Of a stretch of DNA of 64,000 nt, positions 9,108 through 19,297 are shown one piece after another. The translations under genes and the position numbers were made by a program. Below the pieces are notes generated by a model, which saw only the letters and a list, made by a program, of their open reading frames with translations, was not told the origin of the DNA and did no database searches. Origin of the DNA: Neptunomonas antarctica (lineage in GTDB: Bacteria; Pseudomonadota; Gammaproteobacteria; Pseudomonadales; Balneatricaceae); contig NZ_LJSI01000045.1 in assembly GCF_001305295.1 (NCBI RefSeq), positions 1 to 64,000 on the forward strand, read 5' to 3'. Position 1 is the stretch's first letter. Every line of letters starts with the position of its first letter.

Positions 9108-9542
9108 ATGCGTCTGAACACTCTCAGTCCAGCTGCTGGTTCTAAGCCTGCACCAAAACGCGTTGGTCGCGGTATTGGTTCTGGTTTAGGGAAAACCTGT
9201 GGTCGTGGTCACAAGGGTCAGAAGTCCCGCTCTGGCGGTACTGTTAAACCGGGTTTTGAAGGCGGTCAGATGCCTTTGCAGCGTCGTCTGCCGAAGTTCG
9301 GCTTCACTTCCCGTAAAGCACGTTTCGTAGCTGAAGTTCGTTTAAACGAACTAAACAATATCGAAGCAGATGTAATCGATCTGGCAGCGTTGAAGGCTGC
9401 GGATATTATCTCTGAAGAGATAAAATCTGTAAAAGTCATTCTGTCAGGTGAGCTTAAGAAAGCAGTCAGCATTAAAGGTCTTCGTGTGACTAAAGGTGCT
9501 TTGGTTGCAATCGAAACTGCTGGCGGCAAAGTCGAGGCGTAA
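9108..9542 (+). CDS. rplO: 50S ribosomal protein L15
   Basis: A 144-residue L15. The glycine/arginine-rich N-terminal extension ([20 protein letters not shown]) threads through 23S rRNA and is followed by a compact domain. Same length as E. coli L15. Its stop codon directly abuts the secY start. Confidence 0.97.
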   Translation: MRLNTLSPAAGSKPAPKRVGRGIGSGLGKTCGRGHKGQKSRSGGTVKPGFEGGQMPLQRRLPKFGFTSRKARFVAEVRLNELNNIEADVIDLAALKAADIISEEIKSVKVILSGELKKAVSIKGLRVTKGALVAIETAGGKVEA

Positions 9543-10871
9543 ATGGCTAAAAAAGGATCAATACCGGCAGGCAATCAAAGCGGTTTAGGTGAGCTATGGG
9601 CTCGTCTTCGCTTTGTGCTACTGGCAATCGTGGTTTATCGTATCGGTGCACATATTCCTGTGCCTGGTATTAACCCTGATCGTCTGGCAGCACTGTTCGA
9701 TCAAAATCAGGGGACGATTCTGAGTCTCTTCAATATGTTTTCAGGCGGTGCTTTGGAGCGCATGAGTATTCTTGCGCTTGGTATCATGCCGTATATCTCT
9801 GCCTCTATTATTATGCAGTTGATGACGGTTGTGAGTCCGCAGCTTGAGCAGTTGAAGAAAGAAGGAGAATCAGGTCGTCGTAAAATCAACCAATACACAC
9901 GTTACGGCACGGTATTGCTAGCAACTGTTCAGTCATTTGGTATGGCTGTAGGGCTTGCTAATCAGGGGATTGCCTTTATAGGTGGACCTGGCTTCTATTT
10001 TGTTGCAGTTGTAACTTTAGTCGCTGGCGCTGTTTTCCTGATGTGGTTAGGCGAGCAAGTCACTGAGCGCGGTATTGGTAATGGTATTTCGATTTTGATT
10101 TTCGCTGGTATTGTTGCTGGTCTTCCCAGTGCTATCGGACAGTCTTTTGAGTCTGCTCGACAGGGTGATTTGAATATTCTTGCGTTGTTGGCAATCGCTG
10201 TCTTAGCGGTGGCAACTGTCGGTTTTGTGGTGTTTATGGAGCGCGGTCAACGCCGTATTACTATAAACTACGCAAAACGTCAGCAAGGGCGTCAGGTTTA
10301 CGCTGCACAGACCAGTCACTTGCCATTGAAAGTTAATATGGCTGGTGTTATTCCGCCAATATTTGCTTCTAGCATTTTGCTGTTTCCTGCATCGGTCGGA
10401 CAGTGGTTTGGTCAGACTGAGGGGATGGAATGGTTGCAGGATTTTGCCTTGGCCTTAGGTCCTGGTCAGCCTTTGTACATCATTCTATTCTCAATTTGCA
10501 TAGTGTTTTTCTGCTACTTTTACACGGCGATTATGTTTAATCCTCGTGAAGTGGCAGACAACTTGAAGAAGTCGGGTGCTTTTATCCCGGGCATACGCCC
10601 AGGAGAGCAATCAGCTCGTTACATAGACTCAGTGTTAGGTCGACTTACATTGTTTGGTGCACTCTATATCACAGCGGTGTCATTAATGCCGCAGTTTCTC
10701 GTGGTTGCGTGGAATGTGCCTTTCTACTTTGGCGGAACATCTCTGCTAATTGTAGTAGTTGTTGTAATGGACTTTATGGCTCAGGTGCAGTCACATTTGA
10801 TGTCTCACCAATACGAGTCCCTGATGAAAAAATCAAATCTCAAAGGTGGCGGCGCGGGTTTAATGCGCTGA
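9543..10871 (+). CDS. secY: Protein translocase subunit SecY
   Basis: A 442-residue, ten-helix inner membrane protein forming the SecYEG channel through which SecA and ribosomes pass unfolded proteins. Landmarks are [31 protein letters not shown], the cytoplasmic loop [18 protein letters not shown], and PGIRPGEQ. Directly joined to rplO with no spacer, so translation is coupled to the upstream ribosomal genes. Length equals the family norm (443 in E. coli). Confidence 0.97.
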   Translation: MAKKGSIPAGNQSGLGELWARLRFVLLAIVVYRIGAHIPVPGINPDRLAALFDQNQGTILSLFNMFSGGALERMSILALGIMPYISASIIMQLMTVVSPQLEQLKKEGESGRRKINQYTRYGTVLLATVQSFGMAVGLANQGIAFIGGPGFYFVAVVTLVAGAVFLMWLGEQVTERGIGNGISILIFAGIVAGLPSAIGQSFESARQGDLNILALLAIAVLAVATVGFVVFMERGQRRITINYAKRQQGRQVYAAQTSHLPLKVNMAGVIPPIFASSILLFPASVGQWFGQTEGMEWLQDFALALGPGQPLYIILFSICIVFFCYFYTAIMFNPREVADNLKKSGAFIPGIRPGEQSARYIDSVLGRLTLFGALYITAVSLMPQFLVVAWNVPFYFGGTSLLIVVVVVMDFMAQVQSHLMSHQYESLMKKSNLKGGGAGLMR

Positions 10872-10887
10872 GCGCTAGGAGTGGATC

Positions 10888-11004
10888 ATGAAGGTGCGTG
10901 CATCTGTTAAAAAGATTTGTCGTAACTGCAAGATTGTACGTCGCAACGGTGCGGTTCGTGTTATCTGTAAGGTGGAACCTCGCCATAAGCAGCGTCAAGG
11001 TTAG
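10888..11004 (+). CDS. rpmJ: 50S ribosomal protein L36
   Basis: A 38-residue protein, [20 protein letters not shown] followed by a basic tail. Cys11, Cys14, Cys27 and His33 form the zinc ribbon of the C+ type of L36. It lies between secY and the alpha segment, its standard place. AGGAG lies upstream of the ATG. Confidence 0.95.
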   Translation: MKVRASVKKICRNCKIVRRNGAVRVICKVEPRHKQRQG

Positions 11005-11034
11005 AATAATACAAGGGAGTAGGGAGTGCGGGTC

Positions 11035-11063
11035 TTGTTTTAATTTAATTCAAGACGTATAAT
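11035..11063 (+). promoter_or_regulatory. Sigma70 promoter of the alpha operon
   Basis: -35 TTGTTT (11035-11040), 17-base spacer, -10 TATAAT (11058-11063). The spacer and -35 also form an inverted repeat, GTCTTG (11032-11037) with CAAGAC (11051-11056). It precedes rpsM, where the E. coli alpha operon also has a promoter. Confidence 0.7.
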
Positions 11064-11094
11064 ACCGCGCTTTCTATGAACATATTTATAGATT

Positions 11095-11112
11095 TGTGCT
11101 CATGTGAGCACA
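11095..11112 (+). other. Leader hairpin before rpsM
   Basis: TGTGCTC (11095-11101), loop ATGT, GAGCACA (11106-11112): a 7 bp perfect stem in the leader between the alpha promoter and rpsM. In E. coli S4 represses this operon through a leader pseudoknot that includes the rpsM start. Equivalence here is not shown. Confidence 0.5.
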
Positions 11113-11132
11113 TTTAAGATGGAGTAAGTTGA

Positions 11133-11489
11133 ATGGCCCGTATAGCTGGCGTCAATATTCCTGACAATAAGCATGCGGTTATTTCTCTGACTTACATTTA
11201 TGGGATTGGCCGTACGACTGCAAAAAAAATCTGCGAAGCTTCTGGAGTTACTGAAGCAACAAAGATTTACGAGCTTAGCGAAGAGCAGCTCGATGTAGTT
11301 CGTGGTGAAGTTGGCAAGTTTACAGTTGAAGGTGACCTACGCCGTGAAGTGTCTATGAGCATTAAGCGTCTCATGGACCTCGGTTGTTTCCGTGGTATTC
11401 GTCATCGTCGTAACCTGCCAGTTCGTGGGCAGCGTAGTAAGACCAACGCGCGTACGCGCAAAGGTCCACGTAAGCCGATCCGTAAATAA
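11133..11489 (+). CDS. rpsM: 30S ribosomal protein S13
   Basis: A 118-residue S13 of the 30S head, contacting P-site tRNA and L5. [20 protein letters not shown] and [14 protein letters not shown] are landmarks, and a basic tail ([16 protein letters not shown]) ends it. ATGGAG lies upstream of the start. Confidence 0.97.
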   Translation: MARIAGVNIPDNKHAVISLTYIYGIGRTTAKKICEASGVTEATKIYELSEEQLDVVRGEVGKFTVEGDLRREVSMSIKRLMDLGCFRGIRHRRNLPVRGQRSKTNARTRKGPRKPIRK

Positions 11490-11514
11490 GTGTTAAGCGA
11501 TAGGAATTTCCAAT

Positions 11515-11904
11515 ATGGCTAAGCCAGGTAATCGCACACGTAAGAAAGTTAAAAAGCAAGTTGTAGATGGGTTAGCTCATATACATGCTTCTTTTAACAA
11601 TACAATTATCACCATTACAGATCGTCAAGGTAATGCACTTTCATGGGCAACTTCAGGCGGCTCCGGCTTCCGCGGTTCTCGTAAAAGTACACCGTTCGCT
11701 GCACAGGTTGCTGCTGAACGTGCCGGACAGGCTGCTTTGGATTATGGTTTGAAAAATCTAGACGTGTTTGTTAAAGGTCCTGGACCTGGTCGTGAATCGG
11801 CAGTTCGTGCGCTGAACGGTTGCGGCTACAAAATTACAAACATTACTGACGTAACGCCGATTCCACATAATGGCTGTCGTCCACCGAAAAAACGTCGCGT
11901 ATAA
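11515..11904 (+). CDS. rpsK: 30S ribosomal protein S11
   Basis: A 129-residue S11 of the 30S platform. [33 protein letters not shown] and the tail PPKKRRV identify it. Same length as E. coli S11. Confidence 0.97.
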   Translation: MAKPGNRTRKKVKKQVVDGLAHIHASFNNTIITITDRQGNALSWATSGGSGFRGSRKSTPFAAQVAAERAGQAALDYGLKNLDVFVKGPGPGRESAVRALNGCGYKITNITDVTPIPHNGCRPPKKRRV

Positions 11905-11919
11905 ACTGGAGACGGTATA

Positions 11920-12540
11920 ATGGCAAGATATCTTGGGCCAAAGTGCAAGCTGTCACGCCGTGAAGGTACAGACCTGTTCTTGAAGAGTGGTGTCCGTGCA
12001 CTGGATAGTAAGTGTAAAGCTGAAACTGTTCCTGGTGTACATGGTGCTCGTCGAGGTCGTCTGTCCGATTACGGTCTACAGCTTCGTGAAAAACAAAAAG
12101 TACGTCGTATTTACGGTGTGCTGGAACGTCAGTTCCGCAATTACTACAAAGAAGCGGCTCGTCAGGCTGGCTCTACAGGTGAAAACCTGCTTCAGCTGCT
12201 TGAAGGACGTCTGGATAACGTAGTTTATCGTATGGGTTTCGGTTCTACTCGTGCTGAATCTCGTCAGATCGTGTCACATCGCCAGATCACTATTAATGGT
12301 CAGGTTGTTAATATTGCATCTTACAAGGTGCAAGCAGGTGACGTGGTCGCAGTTCGTGAAAAAGCTAAGACTCAGTTGCGCCTTAAAAGTGCACTTACTC
12401 TAGCTTCGCAGCGTGCTCCAATTGAGTGGGTTTCAGTTGATGCTGGCAAAATGGAAGGCGTATTTAAAGCTTCTCCTGAGCGTAGCGAATTGTCAGCTGA
12501 CATCAATGAGCAGCTGATCGTCGAGCTGTACTCCAAGTAA
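11920..12540 (+). CDS. rpsD: 30S ribosomal protein S4
   Basis: A 206-residue S4, a primary 16S-binding protein and translational repressor of the alpha operon in E. coli. [20 protein letters not shown] begins the protein; the S4 RNA-binding domain lies at about residues 96-155 ([20 protein letters not shown]). Ends LIVELYSK as usual. Confidence 0.97.
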   Translation: MARYLGPKCKLSRREGTDLFLKSGVRALDSKCKAETVPGVHGARRGRLSDYGLQLREKQKVRRIYGVLERQFRNYYKEAARQAGSTGENLLQLLEGRLDNVVYRMGFGSTRAESRQIVSHRQITINGQVVNIASYKVQAGDVVAVREKAKTQLRLKSALTLASQRAPIEWVSVDAGKMEGVFKASPERSELSADINEQLIVELYSK

Positions 12541-12566
12541 TTCATGAACTCTTGATTGGTGGAACT

Positions 12567-13571
12567 ATGCAGCGTTCTGTAAATGAGTTTCTGAGTCCTC
12601 GTCATATTGACGTTCAGGAAATCAGTAACACACGTGCTAAAGTGACTCTGGAGCCGCTAGAACGCGGTTTCGGTCATACGTTGGGTAATGCATTACGTCG
12701 CATTTTACTTTCTTCAATGCCTGGCTGTGCCATCACTGAAGTAGAAATTGACGGCGTTCTGCATGAATACAGCACAATTGAAGGTGTGCAGGAGGATGTC
12801 ATTGAGATTCTTCTGAACCTGAAAGGTGTTGCTATCACGCTACACAATGGCGAAGAAGCAACATTGACATTGAGCAAGTCAGGCTCAGGTGCTGTAACAG
12901 CTGGAGATATTCAGTTGAACCAGGATGCAGAGATTGCAAATCCCGACCACGTGATTGCTCACCTGAACTCAGGTGCGACTCTGAATATGCAGCTTAAGGT
13001 AACCAACGGACGTGGTTATGTTCCTGCTGACACTCGCGCTAGTGACGAAGATGAAACTCGTGCTATTGGTCGTCTCCAGTTGGATGCTTCTTATAGCCCG
13101 GTACGCCGTGTTTCCTATGTTGTCGAAAGTGCTCGTGTGGAGCAGCGTACTGACCTAGATAAGCTTGTTATTGATATCGAGTCTAACGGTACGATTGATC
13201 CTGAAGAGTGCATTCGTCGTGCAGCTACAATTCTTCAGCATCAATTGTCTGTTTTTGTTGATCTTGAAGATGCAGCTGATCAGGCGAAAGATGAGCCTGC
13301 AGAGCCGGAAGTAGACCCGATTCTGTTGCGCCCTGTCGATGATTTAGAATTGACGGTTCGTTCCGCCAACTGCCTGAAAGCAGAACAGATCTACTATATT
13401 GGTGATCTGATTCAGCGGACAGAAGTTGAGTTGCTGAAGACCCCGAATCTAGGTAAAAAGTCGCTGACAGAGATTAAAGATGTACTGGCTTCCAAAGGTT
13501 TATCTTTGGGCATGCGTCTTGAAAACTGGCCTCCGTCTAGCCTTAAGAGCGACGATAAAATCGCATCGTAA
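12567..13571 (+). CDS. rpoA: RNA polymerase alpha subunit
   Basis: A 334-residue alpha subunit. The N-terminal dimerisation domain (about 1-235; [20 protein letters not shown]) is followed by a linker and the C-terminal DNA-binding domain (about 250-320; [18 protein letters not shown]). The ATG at 12567 (MQRSVNEFL) is chosen over an in-frame TTG at 12552 because it matches the family start and has GGTGGAA upstream. Embedded in the alpha operon between rpsD and rplQ, as in other gammaproteobacteria. Confidence 0.97.
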   Translation: MQRSVNEFLSPRHIDVQEISNTRAKVTLEPLERGFGHTLGNALRRILLSSMPGCAITEVEIDGVLHEYSTIEGVQEDVIEILLNLKGVAITLHNGEEATLTLSKSGSGAVTAGDIQLNQDAEIANPDHVIAHLNSGATLNMQLKVTNGRGYVPADTRASDEDETRAIGRLQLDASYSPVRRVSYVVESARVEQRTDLDKLVIDIESNGTIDPEECIRRAATILQHQLSVFVDLEDAADQAKDEPAEPEVDPILLRPVDDLELTVRSANCLKAEQIYYIGDLIQRTEVELLKTPNLGKKSLTEIKDVLASKGLSLGMRLENWPPSSLKSDDKIAS

Positions 13572-13610
13572 GATGCGGTTTTAACTGACCAAGTTGGTAA
13601 GGAATTTATA

Positions 13611-14000
13611 ATGCGTCATCGTAAATCTGGTCGCCATTTAAATCGTACCAGCTCGCACCGCAAAGCCATGTTCAAGAACATGTCATGCTCATTATTTGAA
13701 CATGAACTGATCAGAACTACTTTGCCAAAAGCGAAAGAACTTCGCCGCGTAGCTGAGCCGCTGATTACATTGGCCAAAGAAGATACGGTTGCTAATCGCC
13801 GTTTGGCATTCGACCGTACTCGTAGTAAAGAAGCTGTTGGTAAGTTGTTCACCGACCTGGGACCTCGCTATGCGAACCGTCCAGGTGGCTATATCCGCAT
13901 TTTAAAATGTGGTAATCGCCCAGGTGACTGTGCTCCTATGGCTTATGTTGAACTAGTTGGCCGTAAAGGCACTGGTGCAGCAGAAGAAGTTGAAGGTTAA
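13611..14000 (+). CDS. rplQ: 50S ribosomal protein L17
   Basis: A 129-residue L17, the last gene of the supercluster. It starts [20 protein letters not shown]. The C-terminal EEVEG tail is slightly longer than in E. coli (127 residues). A strong terminator follows. Confidence 0.97.
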   Translation: MRHRKSGRHLNRTSSHRKAMFKNMSCSLFEHELIRTTLPKAKELRRVAEPLITLAKEDTVANRRLAFDRTRSKEAVGKLFTDLGPRYANRPGGYIRILKCGNRPGDCAPMAYVELVGRKGTGAAEEVEG

Positions 14001-14011
14001 TCTACCTTCAT

Positions 14012-14040
14012 AAAAAAACCCGGCTAAGGCCGGGTTTTTT
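14012..14040. terminator. Bidirectional terminator between rplQ and uvrA
   Basis: AAAAAAACCCGGC, loop TAAG, GCCGGGTTTTTT. The A-tract and T-tract make it usable from both sides; it lies between the convergent rplQ and uvrA. Confidence 0.93.
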
Positions 14041-14054
14041 GTGTCTGTTTGTTT

Positions 14055-16880
14055 TTACTTGTAAAGTAGTGGCTTAAGAAATCGAGCGGTATGTGAGTCC
14101 GATTCATTCGCTACAGATTCCGGCGTACCTGTGGCAACAATAGTACCGCCGTTGATGCCTCCTTCGGGGCCTAGATCAATGATCCAGTCTGCGGTTTTAA
14201 CGACATCTAGATTGTGCTCTATGATAATGACAGTATTACCATGATCCCTGAGTCTTGATAGCACCGCCATTAATTGCTCAATATCATGAAAGTGTAACCC
14301 TGTTGTTGGCTCGTCAAGAATATACAATGTCTTTCCTGTATCCCTCTTAGAAAGTTCTTTTGCGAGTTTTACGCGTTGTGCTTCGCCCCCTGACAACGTT
14401 GTCGCTGCTTGTCCTAGCCTTATATATGACAACCCTACATCGATCAGTGTTTGTAAGCGGCGAGAGAGTGCCGGGATTGCATCAAAGAATTCTCTGGCGT
14501 CTTCAACTGTGAGTTTAAGGATAGCATCGATACTTTTTCCCTTATATTGAATTTCCAGTGTTTCTCTGTTGTATCGTTTGCTTTTACAAACGTCACACGG
14601 TACATAGATATCTGCCAGAAAGTGCATCTCGACCTTGATCACGCCATCACCCTGGCAGGCTTCACAGCGGCCGCCTTTAACGTTGAAGCTGAACCGGCCT
14701 GCTTTATAGCCTCGAGAGCGTGCTTCCTGTGTGCCGGCTAGTAGTTCTCTTATGGGTGTGAAAATACCCGTGTAGGTCGCTGGGTTTGACCTAGGTGTAC
14801 GGCCAATAGGGCTTTGATCAATATCAATGACTTTATCCAGATACTGTAAGCCGTCGATAGCATCATAAGGGGCCGCCTGAAGTGTGGTTGCATGGTTGAG
14901 TTCGGTTGCAGCCAGCGGGTATAAAGTATTGTTGATTAGTGTAGATTTTCCTGATCCGGATACGCCTGTTACGCATGTCATCAGGCCGATGGGGATTTCG
15001 AGTGTTACATTTTGCAGATTATTGCCTGTCGCACCAGAAAGTCTGAGAATTTTAGAGGTATCGACGGGGTTTCTTTTTTCCGGAATGGCGATGCATTTTT
15101 TTCCTGACAGGTACTGTCCGGTTAACGATGCGCTGTTATTGATGACTTCCTCAGGCGTCCCGCAGGCTACGATTTGACCTCCGTGCACTCCTGCTCCCGG
15201 TCCTACGTCGATGACATAGTCTGCCAGCCTGATCGCCTCTTCATCATGTTCGACGACGATGACGGTGTTACCCAGATCGCGAAGATGAATCAGCGTTTTA
15301 AGTAAGCGTTCATTGTCGCGCTGGTGAAGACCAATGGATGGTTCGTCTAGCACATACATGACGCCAACAAGGCCGGCGCCAATTTGACTTGCCAGGCGGA
15401 TACGTTGAGCTTCTCCGCCGGATAATGTATCAGCTTTGCGGTCTAACGATAGGTAATCAAGACCTACATTGACCAGGAATGATAATCGGAGTCGTATTTC
15501 CTTTAAAATTTTATCAGCGATCTCACCTTGCTTTCCGGTGAGCTTGAGATTTTCATAATATTCAAGACTTAGCCCGATAGGCATCCTTACGAGTTCTGGC
15601 AAGGTATGGTTATCTATATATACATGTCTCGCGTCTCTTCTTAAGCGGCTTCCATTACATGATGGGCAGGACTGCATATTCAGATACTTGGCAAGGTCTT
15701 CTCTTACCATTTCAGATTCGGTCTCTTTGTAACGGCGTTGCAGGTTGTTTAGTACGCCTTCAAAGGGATGAGACTTAATGATCACATCTCCCCGATCATT
15801 CAGGTAAGTGAAAGGTACTTCTACTATGCCTGTTCCTTCCAGGATCAGTGTTTGCTGTTCTTTAGTAAGGTCCTGAAAAGGGGTGTCGATATCAAAGGAA
15901 TAGTGCTGAGCAACGGCTTTCAGTTGTTGGAAATAATAGAGGGTTCTTCTATCCCATCCTCGTATTGCGCCTTCTGACAAGGTCAGGCTTGGGTCTTGAA
16001 TGATTTTGCTTGAATCAAAAAATTGCTTCACACCTAACCCATCACAGGTAGGGCAGGCACCATGGGGATTATTGAAAGAGAAAAGTCGAGGCTCCAATTC
16101 TTGAATGCTGTGACCACATTGAGGGCAGGCAAAGCGGGATGAGAACACAAGATCAGCAGCTTCGCCGTCCATGTAGGCAATTCGCGCGATACCATCGGTC
16201 AGATTCAAGGCGGTTTCAAATGATTCCGCAAGACGAATCTGCAAATCATCGCGCACTTTAAATCTGTCAACAACGGCTTCAATGGTGTGTTTTTTGTTTT
16301 TATCTAAATCTGGAGCGCTATCAATATCGATAACGATACCGTTAATTCTTGCACGCACAAATCCTTGTTTCTTGAGGTCGTGAAGCGTGTGTAAGTGCTC
16401 ACCTTTTCGTCCCTGTACAATCGGGGCCAGAAGCATCAGCTTGCTTCCTTCTTCAAGCCCAAGCACCTGATCAACCATTTGGCTGACCGTTTGAGCTGCA
16501 AGCGGTAAGTCATGGTCAGGACAGCGCGGTTCACCGGCTCTTGCATATAAGAGTCGAAGATAATCGTAAATTTCAGTAATTGTACCTACGGTTGAGCGTG
16601 GGTTATGCGACGTAGATTTCTGCTCGATAGAAATGGCAGGCGAAAGTCCCTCAATATGATCAACATCCGGTTTTTCCATCATGGATAAAAACTGTCTGGC
16701 ATAAGTAGACAGGGACTCCACATATCGTCTCTGGCCCTCAGCATATAATGTGTCAAACGCTAATGATGACTTGCCGGAGCCAGAAAGCCCGGTAATAACC
16801 ACGAGTTTGTCACGCGGAATGTCCAGATCGATATTTTTCAGGTTGTGGGTGCGCGCACCGCGAACCAGAATAGTGTCCAT
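14055..16880 (-). CDS. uvrA: Excinuclease ABC subunit A
   Basis: A 941-residue UvrA, the damage-sensing ATPase of nucleotide excision repair that loads UvrB. Two ABC modules are visible: Walker [10 protein letters not shown] (31-39) and a second GVSGSGKST, each with an LSGGEAQR signature, plus two zinc-finger cysteine groups (CPQC...CPTC and CEAC...CDVC). The ATG at 16880 ([14 protein letters not shown]) is chosen over an earlier in-frame codon because it matches the family and has TGGAG upstream. A TATAAT on the minus strand at 16915-16920 may be its -10. Divergent from ssb. Confidence 0.97.
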   Translation of the reverse strand: MDTILVRGARTHNLKNIDLDIPRDKLVVITGLSGSGKSSLAFDTLYAEGQRRYVESLSTYARQFLSMMEKPDVDHIEGLSPAISIEQKSTSHNPRSTVGTITEIYDYLRLLYARAGEPRCPDHDLPLAAQTVSQMVDQVLGLEEGSKLMLLAPIVQGRKGEHLHTLHDLKKQGFVRARINGIVIDIDSAPDLDKNKKHTIEAVVDRFKVRDDLQIRLAESFETALNLTDGIARIAYMDGEAADLVFSSRFACPQCGHSIQELEPRLFSFNNPHGACPTCDGLGVKQFFDSSKIIQDPSLTLSEGAIRGWDRRTLYYFQQLKAVAQHYSFDIDTPFQDLTKEQQTLILEGTGIVEVPFTYLNDRGDVIIKSHPFEGVLNNLQRRYKETESEMVREDLAKYLNMQSCPSCNGSRLRRDARHVYIDNHTLPELVRMPIGLSLEYYENLKLTGKQGEIADKILKEIRLRLSFLVNVGLDYLSLDRKADTLSGGEAQRIRLASQIGAGLVGVMYVLDEPSIGLHQRDNERLLKTLIHLRDLGNTVIVVEHDEEAIRLADYVIDVGPGAGVHGGQIVACGTPEEVINNSASLTGQYLSGKKCIAIPEKRNPVDTSKILRLSGATGNNLQNVTLEIPIGLMTCVTGVSGSGKSTLINNTLYPLAATELNHATTLQAAPYDAIDGLQYLDKVIDIDQSPIGRTPRSNPATYTGIFTPIRELLAGTQEARSRGYKAGRFSFNVKGGRCEACQGDGVIKVEMHFLADIYVPCDVCKSKRYNRETLEIQYKGKSIDAILKLTVEDAREFFDAIPALSRRLQTLIDVGLSYIRLGQAATTLSGGEAQRVKLAKELSKRDTGKTLYILDEPTTGLHFHDIEQLMAVLSRLRDHGNTVIIIEHNLDVVKTADWIIDLGPEGGINGGTIVATGTPESVANESDSHTARFLKPLLYK

Positions 16881-17018
16881 GTTTACTCCAGATAGGAATA
16901 CAAAAAAGAGAACGATTATAAAGTACCTGAGACACACTACGCTATGTGTTATGCTTTGTATAAATGAATAAAGGGTTTCATGTTTGTTAGTGGAACGGGT
17001 TATGAGGCGGAGAGAAGC

Positions 17019-17549
17019 ATGGCACGCGGTGTAAATAAAGTGATTTTGGTAGGTAATATGGGTGGCGATCCTGAGGTCAAATATATGCCATCAGGGAATG
17101 CTGTAACAAATATAACGCTGGCAACCAGTGAGACCTGGAAAGATAAACAAACAGGGCAAAATCAGGAACGTACTGAGTGGCATCGTGTTGTTTTCTTTAA
17201 TAAGCTGGCTGAGATTGTAGGTGAATACCTACGTAAAGGGTCTCAGGTTTATATTGAAGGCTCGCTACGCACGCGTAAGTGGCAGGATCAGAGTGGTCAG
17301 GATCGTTATACGACTGAGATTGTAGCCAGCGAAATGCAAATGCTGGGTGGTCGTGGTGGTAATGATAATAGTGGTGGTTACTCTCAGGATCAGGAATACA
17401 GCCAGCAAGCGCCAGCTCCTCAGCAGCGCGCGCCACAGCCAGCTCGGCAGCCGAGTGCTCCTGCGCAACAGAGACCGCCACAGGCGGCACCTCAGCCTCA
17501 GCAGCCGGCTCCTAATTTTGATGATTTTGATGACGATATACCGTTCTAG
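17019..17549 (+). CDS. ssb: Single-stranded DNA-binding protein
   Basis: A 176-residue SSB. An OB-fold (about 1-110; [20 protein letters not shown]) is followed by a Gln/Pro/Ala-rich disordered linker and the acidic protein-interaction tip DDDIPF that recruits repair and replication proteins. The ATG at 17019 is chosen over earlier in-frame codons since it fits the family; GGAGAGAAG lies upstream. Divergent from uvrA with 138 bases between; no CTG-N10-CAG LexA site is visible in the gap. Confidence 0.96.
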   Translation: MARGVNKVILVGNMGGDPEVKYMPSGNAVTNITLATSETWKDKQTGQNQERTEWHRVVFFNKLAEIVGEYLRKGSQVYIEGSLRTRKWQDQSGQDRYTTEIVASEMQMLGGRGGNDNSGGYSQDQEYSQQAPAPQQRAPQPARQPSAPAQQRPPQAAPQPQQPAPNFDDFDDDIPF

Positions 17550-17595
17550 CGAACTATTAATGCAGAATGTAACGTTGTAACAGACGTTATTCTTT

Positions 17596-17622
17596 AAAAG
17601 CCCGCAATAGCGGGCTTTTTTG
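17596..17622 (+). terminator. Intrinsic terminator after ssb
   Basis: AAAAGCCCGC, loop AATA, GCGGGCTTTTTT. Located 46 bases after the ssb stop. Confidence 0.92.
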
Positions 17623-17776
17623 CTTTTATGATATTAAAAAAGCTTGATTTAGGTTTTTGTATTCTTATCAGTAAAGATTACGTTTAGCGATTTTTCCGGA
17701 GCGTACGACTGTTTCTATTCTTTTTTTCTGATTGGCGTGTTAAAAATAAGTCTTTTGGGTAAGGTGCCGGATTCGC

Positions 17777-18688
17777 ATGACAGAATGGACAACTCTTTTG
17801 CCGATAAAGATTCTGGTGACTGGCGGCAATGGGCAAGTAGCTCATGATTTGGTGCTATTGGGGAAGCAGGATAATCACTTTAAAATGATTCCCTTGAATG
17901 CTTCAGAGTTAGACGTGAGATCTGTCGTATCCATACAGCATGCTCTGGACCTTTATATGCCTGACTATGTTATCAATACAGCGGCTTTTAATAAGGTAGA
18001 TGCGGCTGAGCATGAGCTTGAGCGGTGTTTTAGTCTAAACCGGGATGGTGTTAGGAATCTTGCCATTGAGTGCGGCGCGTTATCTATCCCTCTCATTCAT
18101 TTATCAACAGATCATTTGTTTGATGGGCATTATGCCAGTGGTTATGTTGAGGATGATGATGCTTCCCCGCTAGGGGTCTTTGGTGAAAGTAAGCGCCAGG
18201 GAGAGGAATTTCTGAGGCAGTATCATCCCAAGCATATTATTTTACGGGTGAGTTGGATATTTAGTGCTCGTGGAGATAATTATCTACTCAGGACATTAGA
18301 GAAAGCACGATCGTCGACGGAGATTGAGGCGGCTGATGATCGTCAGGGTTGTCCTACATCAGCGGCGGATGTAGGTCGAGTGATACTCGCCATCATTAAA
18401 CAGCTTCATAATGGTGCTGAGGCATGGGGGACTTACCATTACTGCGGCGCCGAAGTGACAACACGTTATCGTTTTACAGAGGCTGTTCTGGCAGCAGCAG
18501 GGCAGTATGAGGCGCTTAAAACGACCTCATTACTACCGGTGCCTTCTCGTGCCTTGCATATCGAGGTTGAGCGGCCTGCTTCATCAGTGTTGAAGTGTAA
18601 AAAGCTGCTGAGTACATTCGGTATCAGGCAGCGTCCTTGGCGCAGTGAGCTTATGGCCGTATTACGTCAGATTTATCAACAAAAATAA
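17777..18688 (+). CDS. RmlD-like sugar-nucleotide reductase homologue lacking the catalytic Tyr
   Basis: A 303-residue protein of the RmlD branch (dTDP-4-dehydrorhamnose reductase family) of short-chain dehydrogenases. It has the NAD(P)-binding GGNGQ (16-20), STDHLFDG (110-117) in place of the usual STDYVFDG, and GVFGESKRQGEEF (133-145) where the active-site YxxxK is expected. The lysine (K139) is kept but the tyrosine is phenylalanine (F135). The start codon is weakly supported by AAGGTG about ten bases upstream. No other rhamnose genes (rmlA, rmlB, rmlC) are nearby. The protein may be catalytically altered or act as a binding or regulatory protein; function unknown. Confidence 0.75.
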   Translation: MTEWTTLLPIKILVTGGNGQVAHDLVLLGKQDNHFKMIPLNASELDVRSVVSIQHALDLYMPDYVINTAAFNKVDAAEHELERCFSLNRDGVRNLAIECGALSIPLIHLSTDHLFDGHYASGYVEDDDASPLGVFGESKRQGEEFLRQYHPKHIILRVSWIFSARGDNYLLRTLEKARSSTEIEAADDRQGCPTSAADVGRVILAIIKQLHNGAEAWGTYHYCGAEVTTRYRFTEAVLAAAGQYEALKTTSLLPVPSRALHIEVERPASSVLKCKKLLSTFGIRQRPWRSELMAVLRQIYQQK

Positions 18689-18700
18689 AGCTGGCTGTGC

Positions 18701-19087
18701 TTAGCTCCAGGGCATTGCGTTATGAGTGATGGCAACGCTGAGTATGTAACCCACACTTAGCAGTGCGATAACGAAGGCACCTATACGTATTCCTTTAGAC
18801 TTCCCGCGCTTAAGTGCAATGGTGCCAAAGCCAATATAAAGTACTAAACCGACAACCTTTGCTGTCAGCCAGTTAGCCTGAAAAGGATATTCGCTTAGTA
18901 TAATAGTCAGTCCGATGGCACTGGCTAATAGTATAGTGTCGATAATATGAGGCAAGACCCTTACCAGTTTCTTTTGCAACCATTGGGCATCAAAGAGCAT
19001 GCCGATTCCGCGCGCTATGAAAAACAGAATGCTCAGTGCGACACTGGTTAAATGTAAATGTTTGATAATTGGATAGATCTCTTGCAT
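18701..19087 (-). CDS. SirB2-like small integral membrane protein
   Basis: A 128-residue hydrophobic protein with about four predicted membrane helices. The N-terminal YPIIKHLHLTSVALSILFFI and the later LPHIIDTILLASAIGLTI resemble the SirB2 family (named from a Salmonella locus, molecular function unknown). It is convergent with the RmlD-like gene, 12 bases apart, and divergent from the acyltransferase gene. No operon partner on its strand. Confidence 0.75.
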   Translation of the reverse strand: MQEIYPIIKHLHLTSVALSILFFIARGIGMLFDAQWLQKKLVRVLPHIIDTILLASAIGLTIILSEYPFQANWLTAKVVGLVLYIGFGTIALKRGKSKGIRIGAFVIALLSVGYILSVAITHNAMPWS

Positions 19088-19297
19088 CAGCTTTTCCTGT
19101 GAGTAGTTGTGGCTAATTAAGAAGCCAACATGATATACCGCTTGTGGGTATAACGGTTTGAATATTAATAATTATACGAAGTATTTGTTGTCCTTGTTGA
19201 GCTATGCACTATTTTCGGTGTTGCTTGGTCAATATCATTGGGTTTAACTCACGTTAGCGAGTAAAATATGGGCTTTATTGGTTGATTAGAGATCTTG

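Noticed and set aside
14547-17000. Several plus-strand open frames of 60-97 residues inside uvrA
   Set aside because: Antisense shadows of a highly conserved gene; compositions do not resemble proteins and no start sites are supported.
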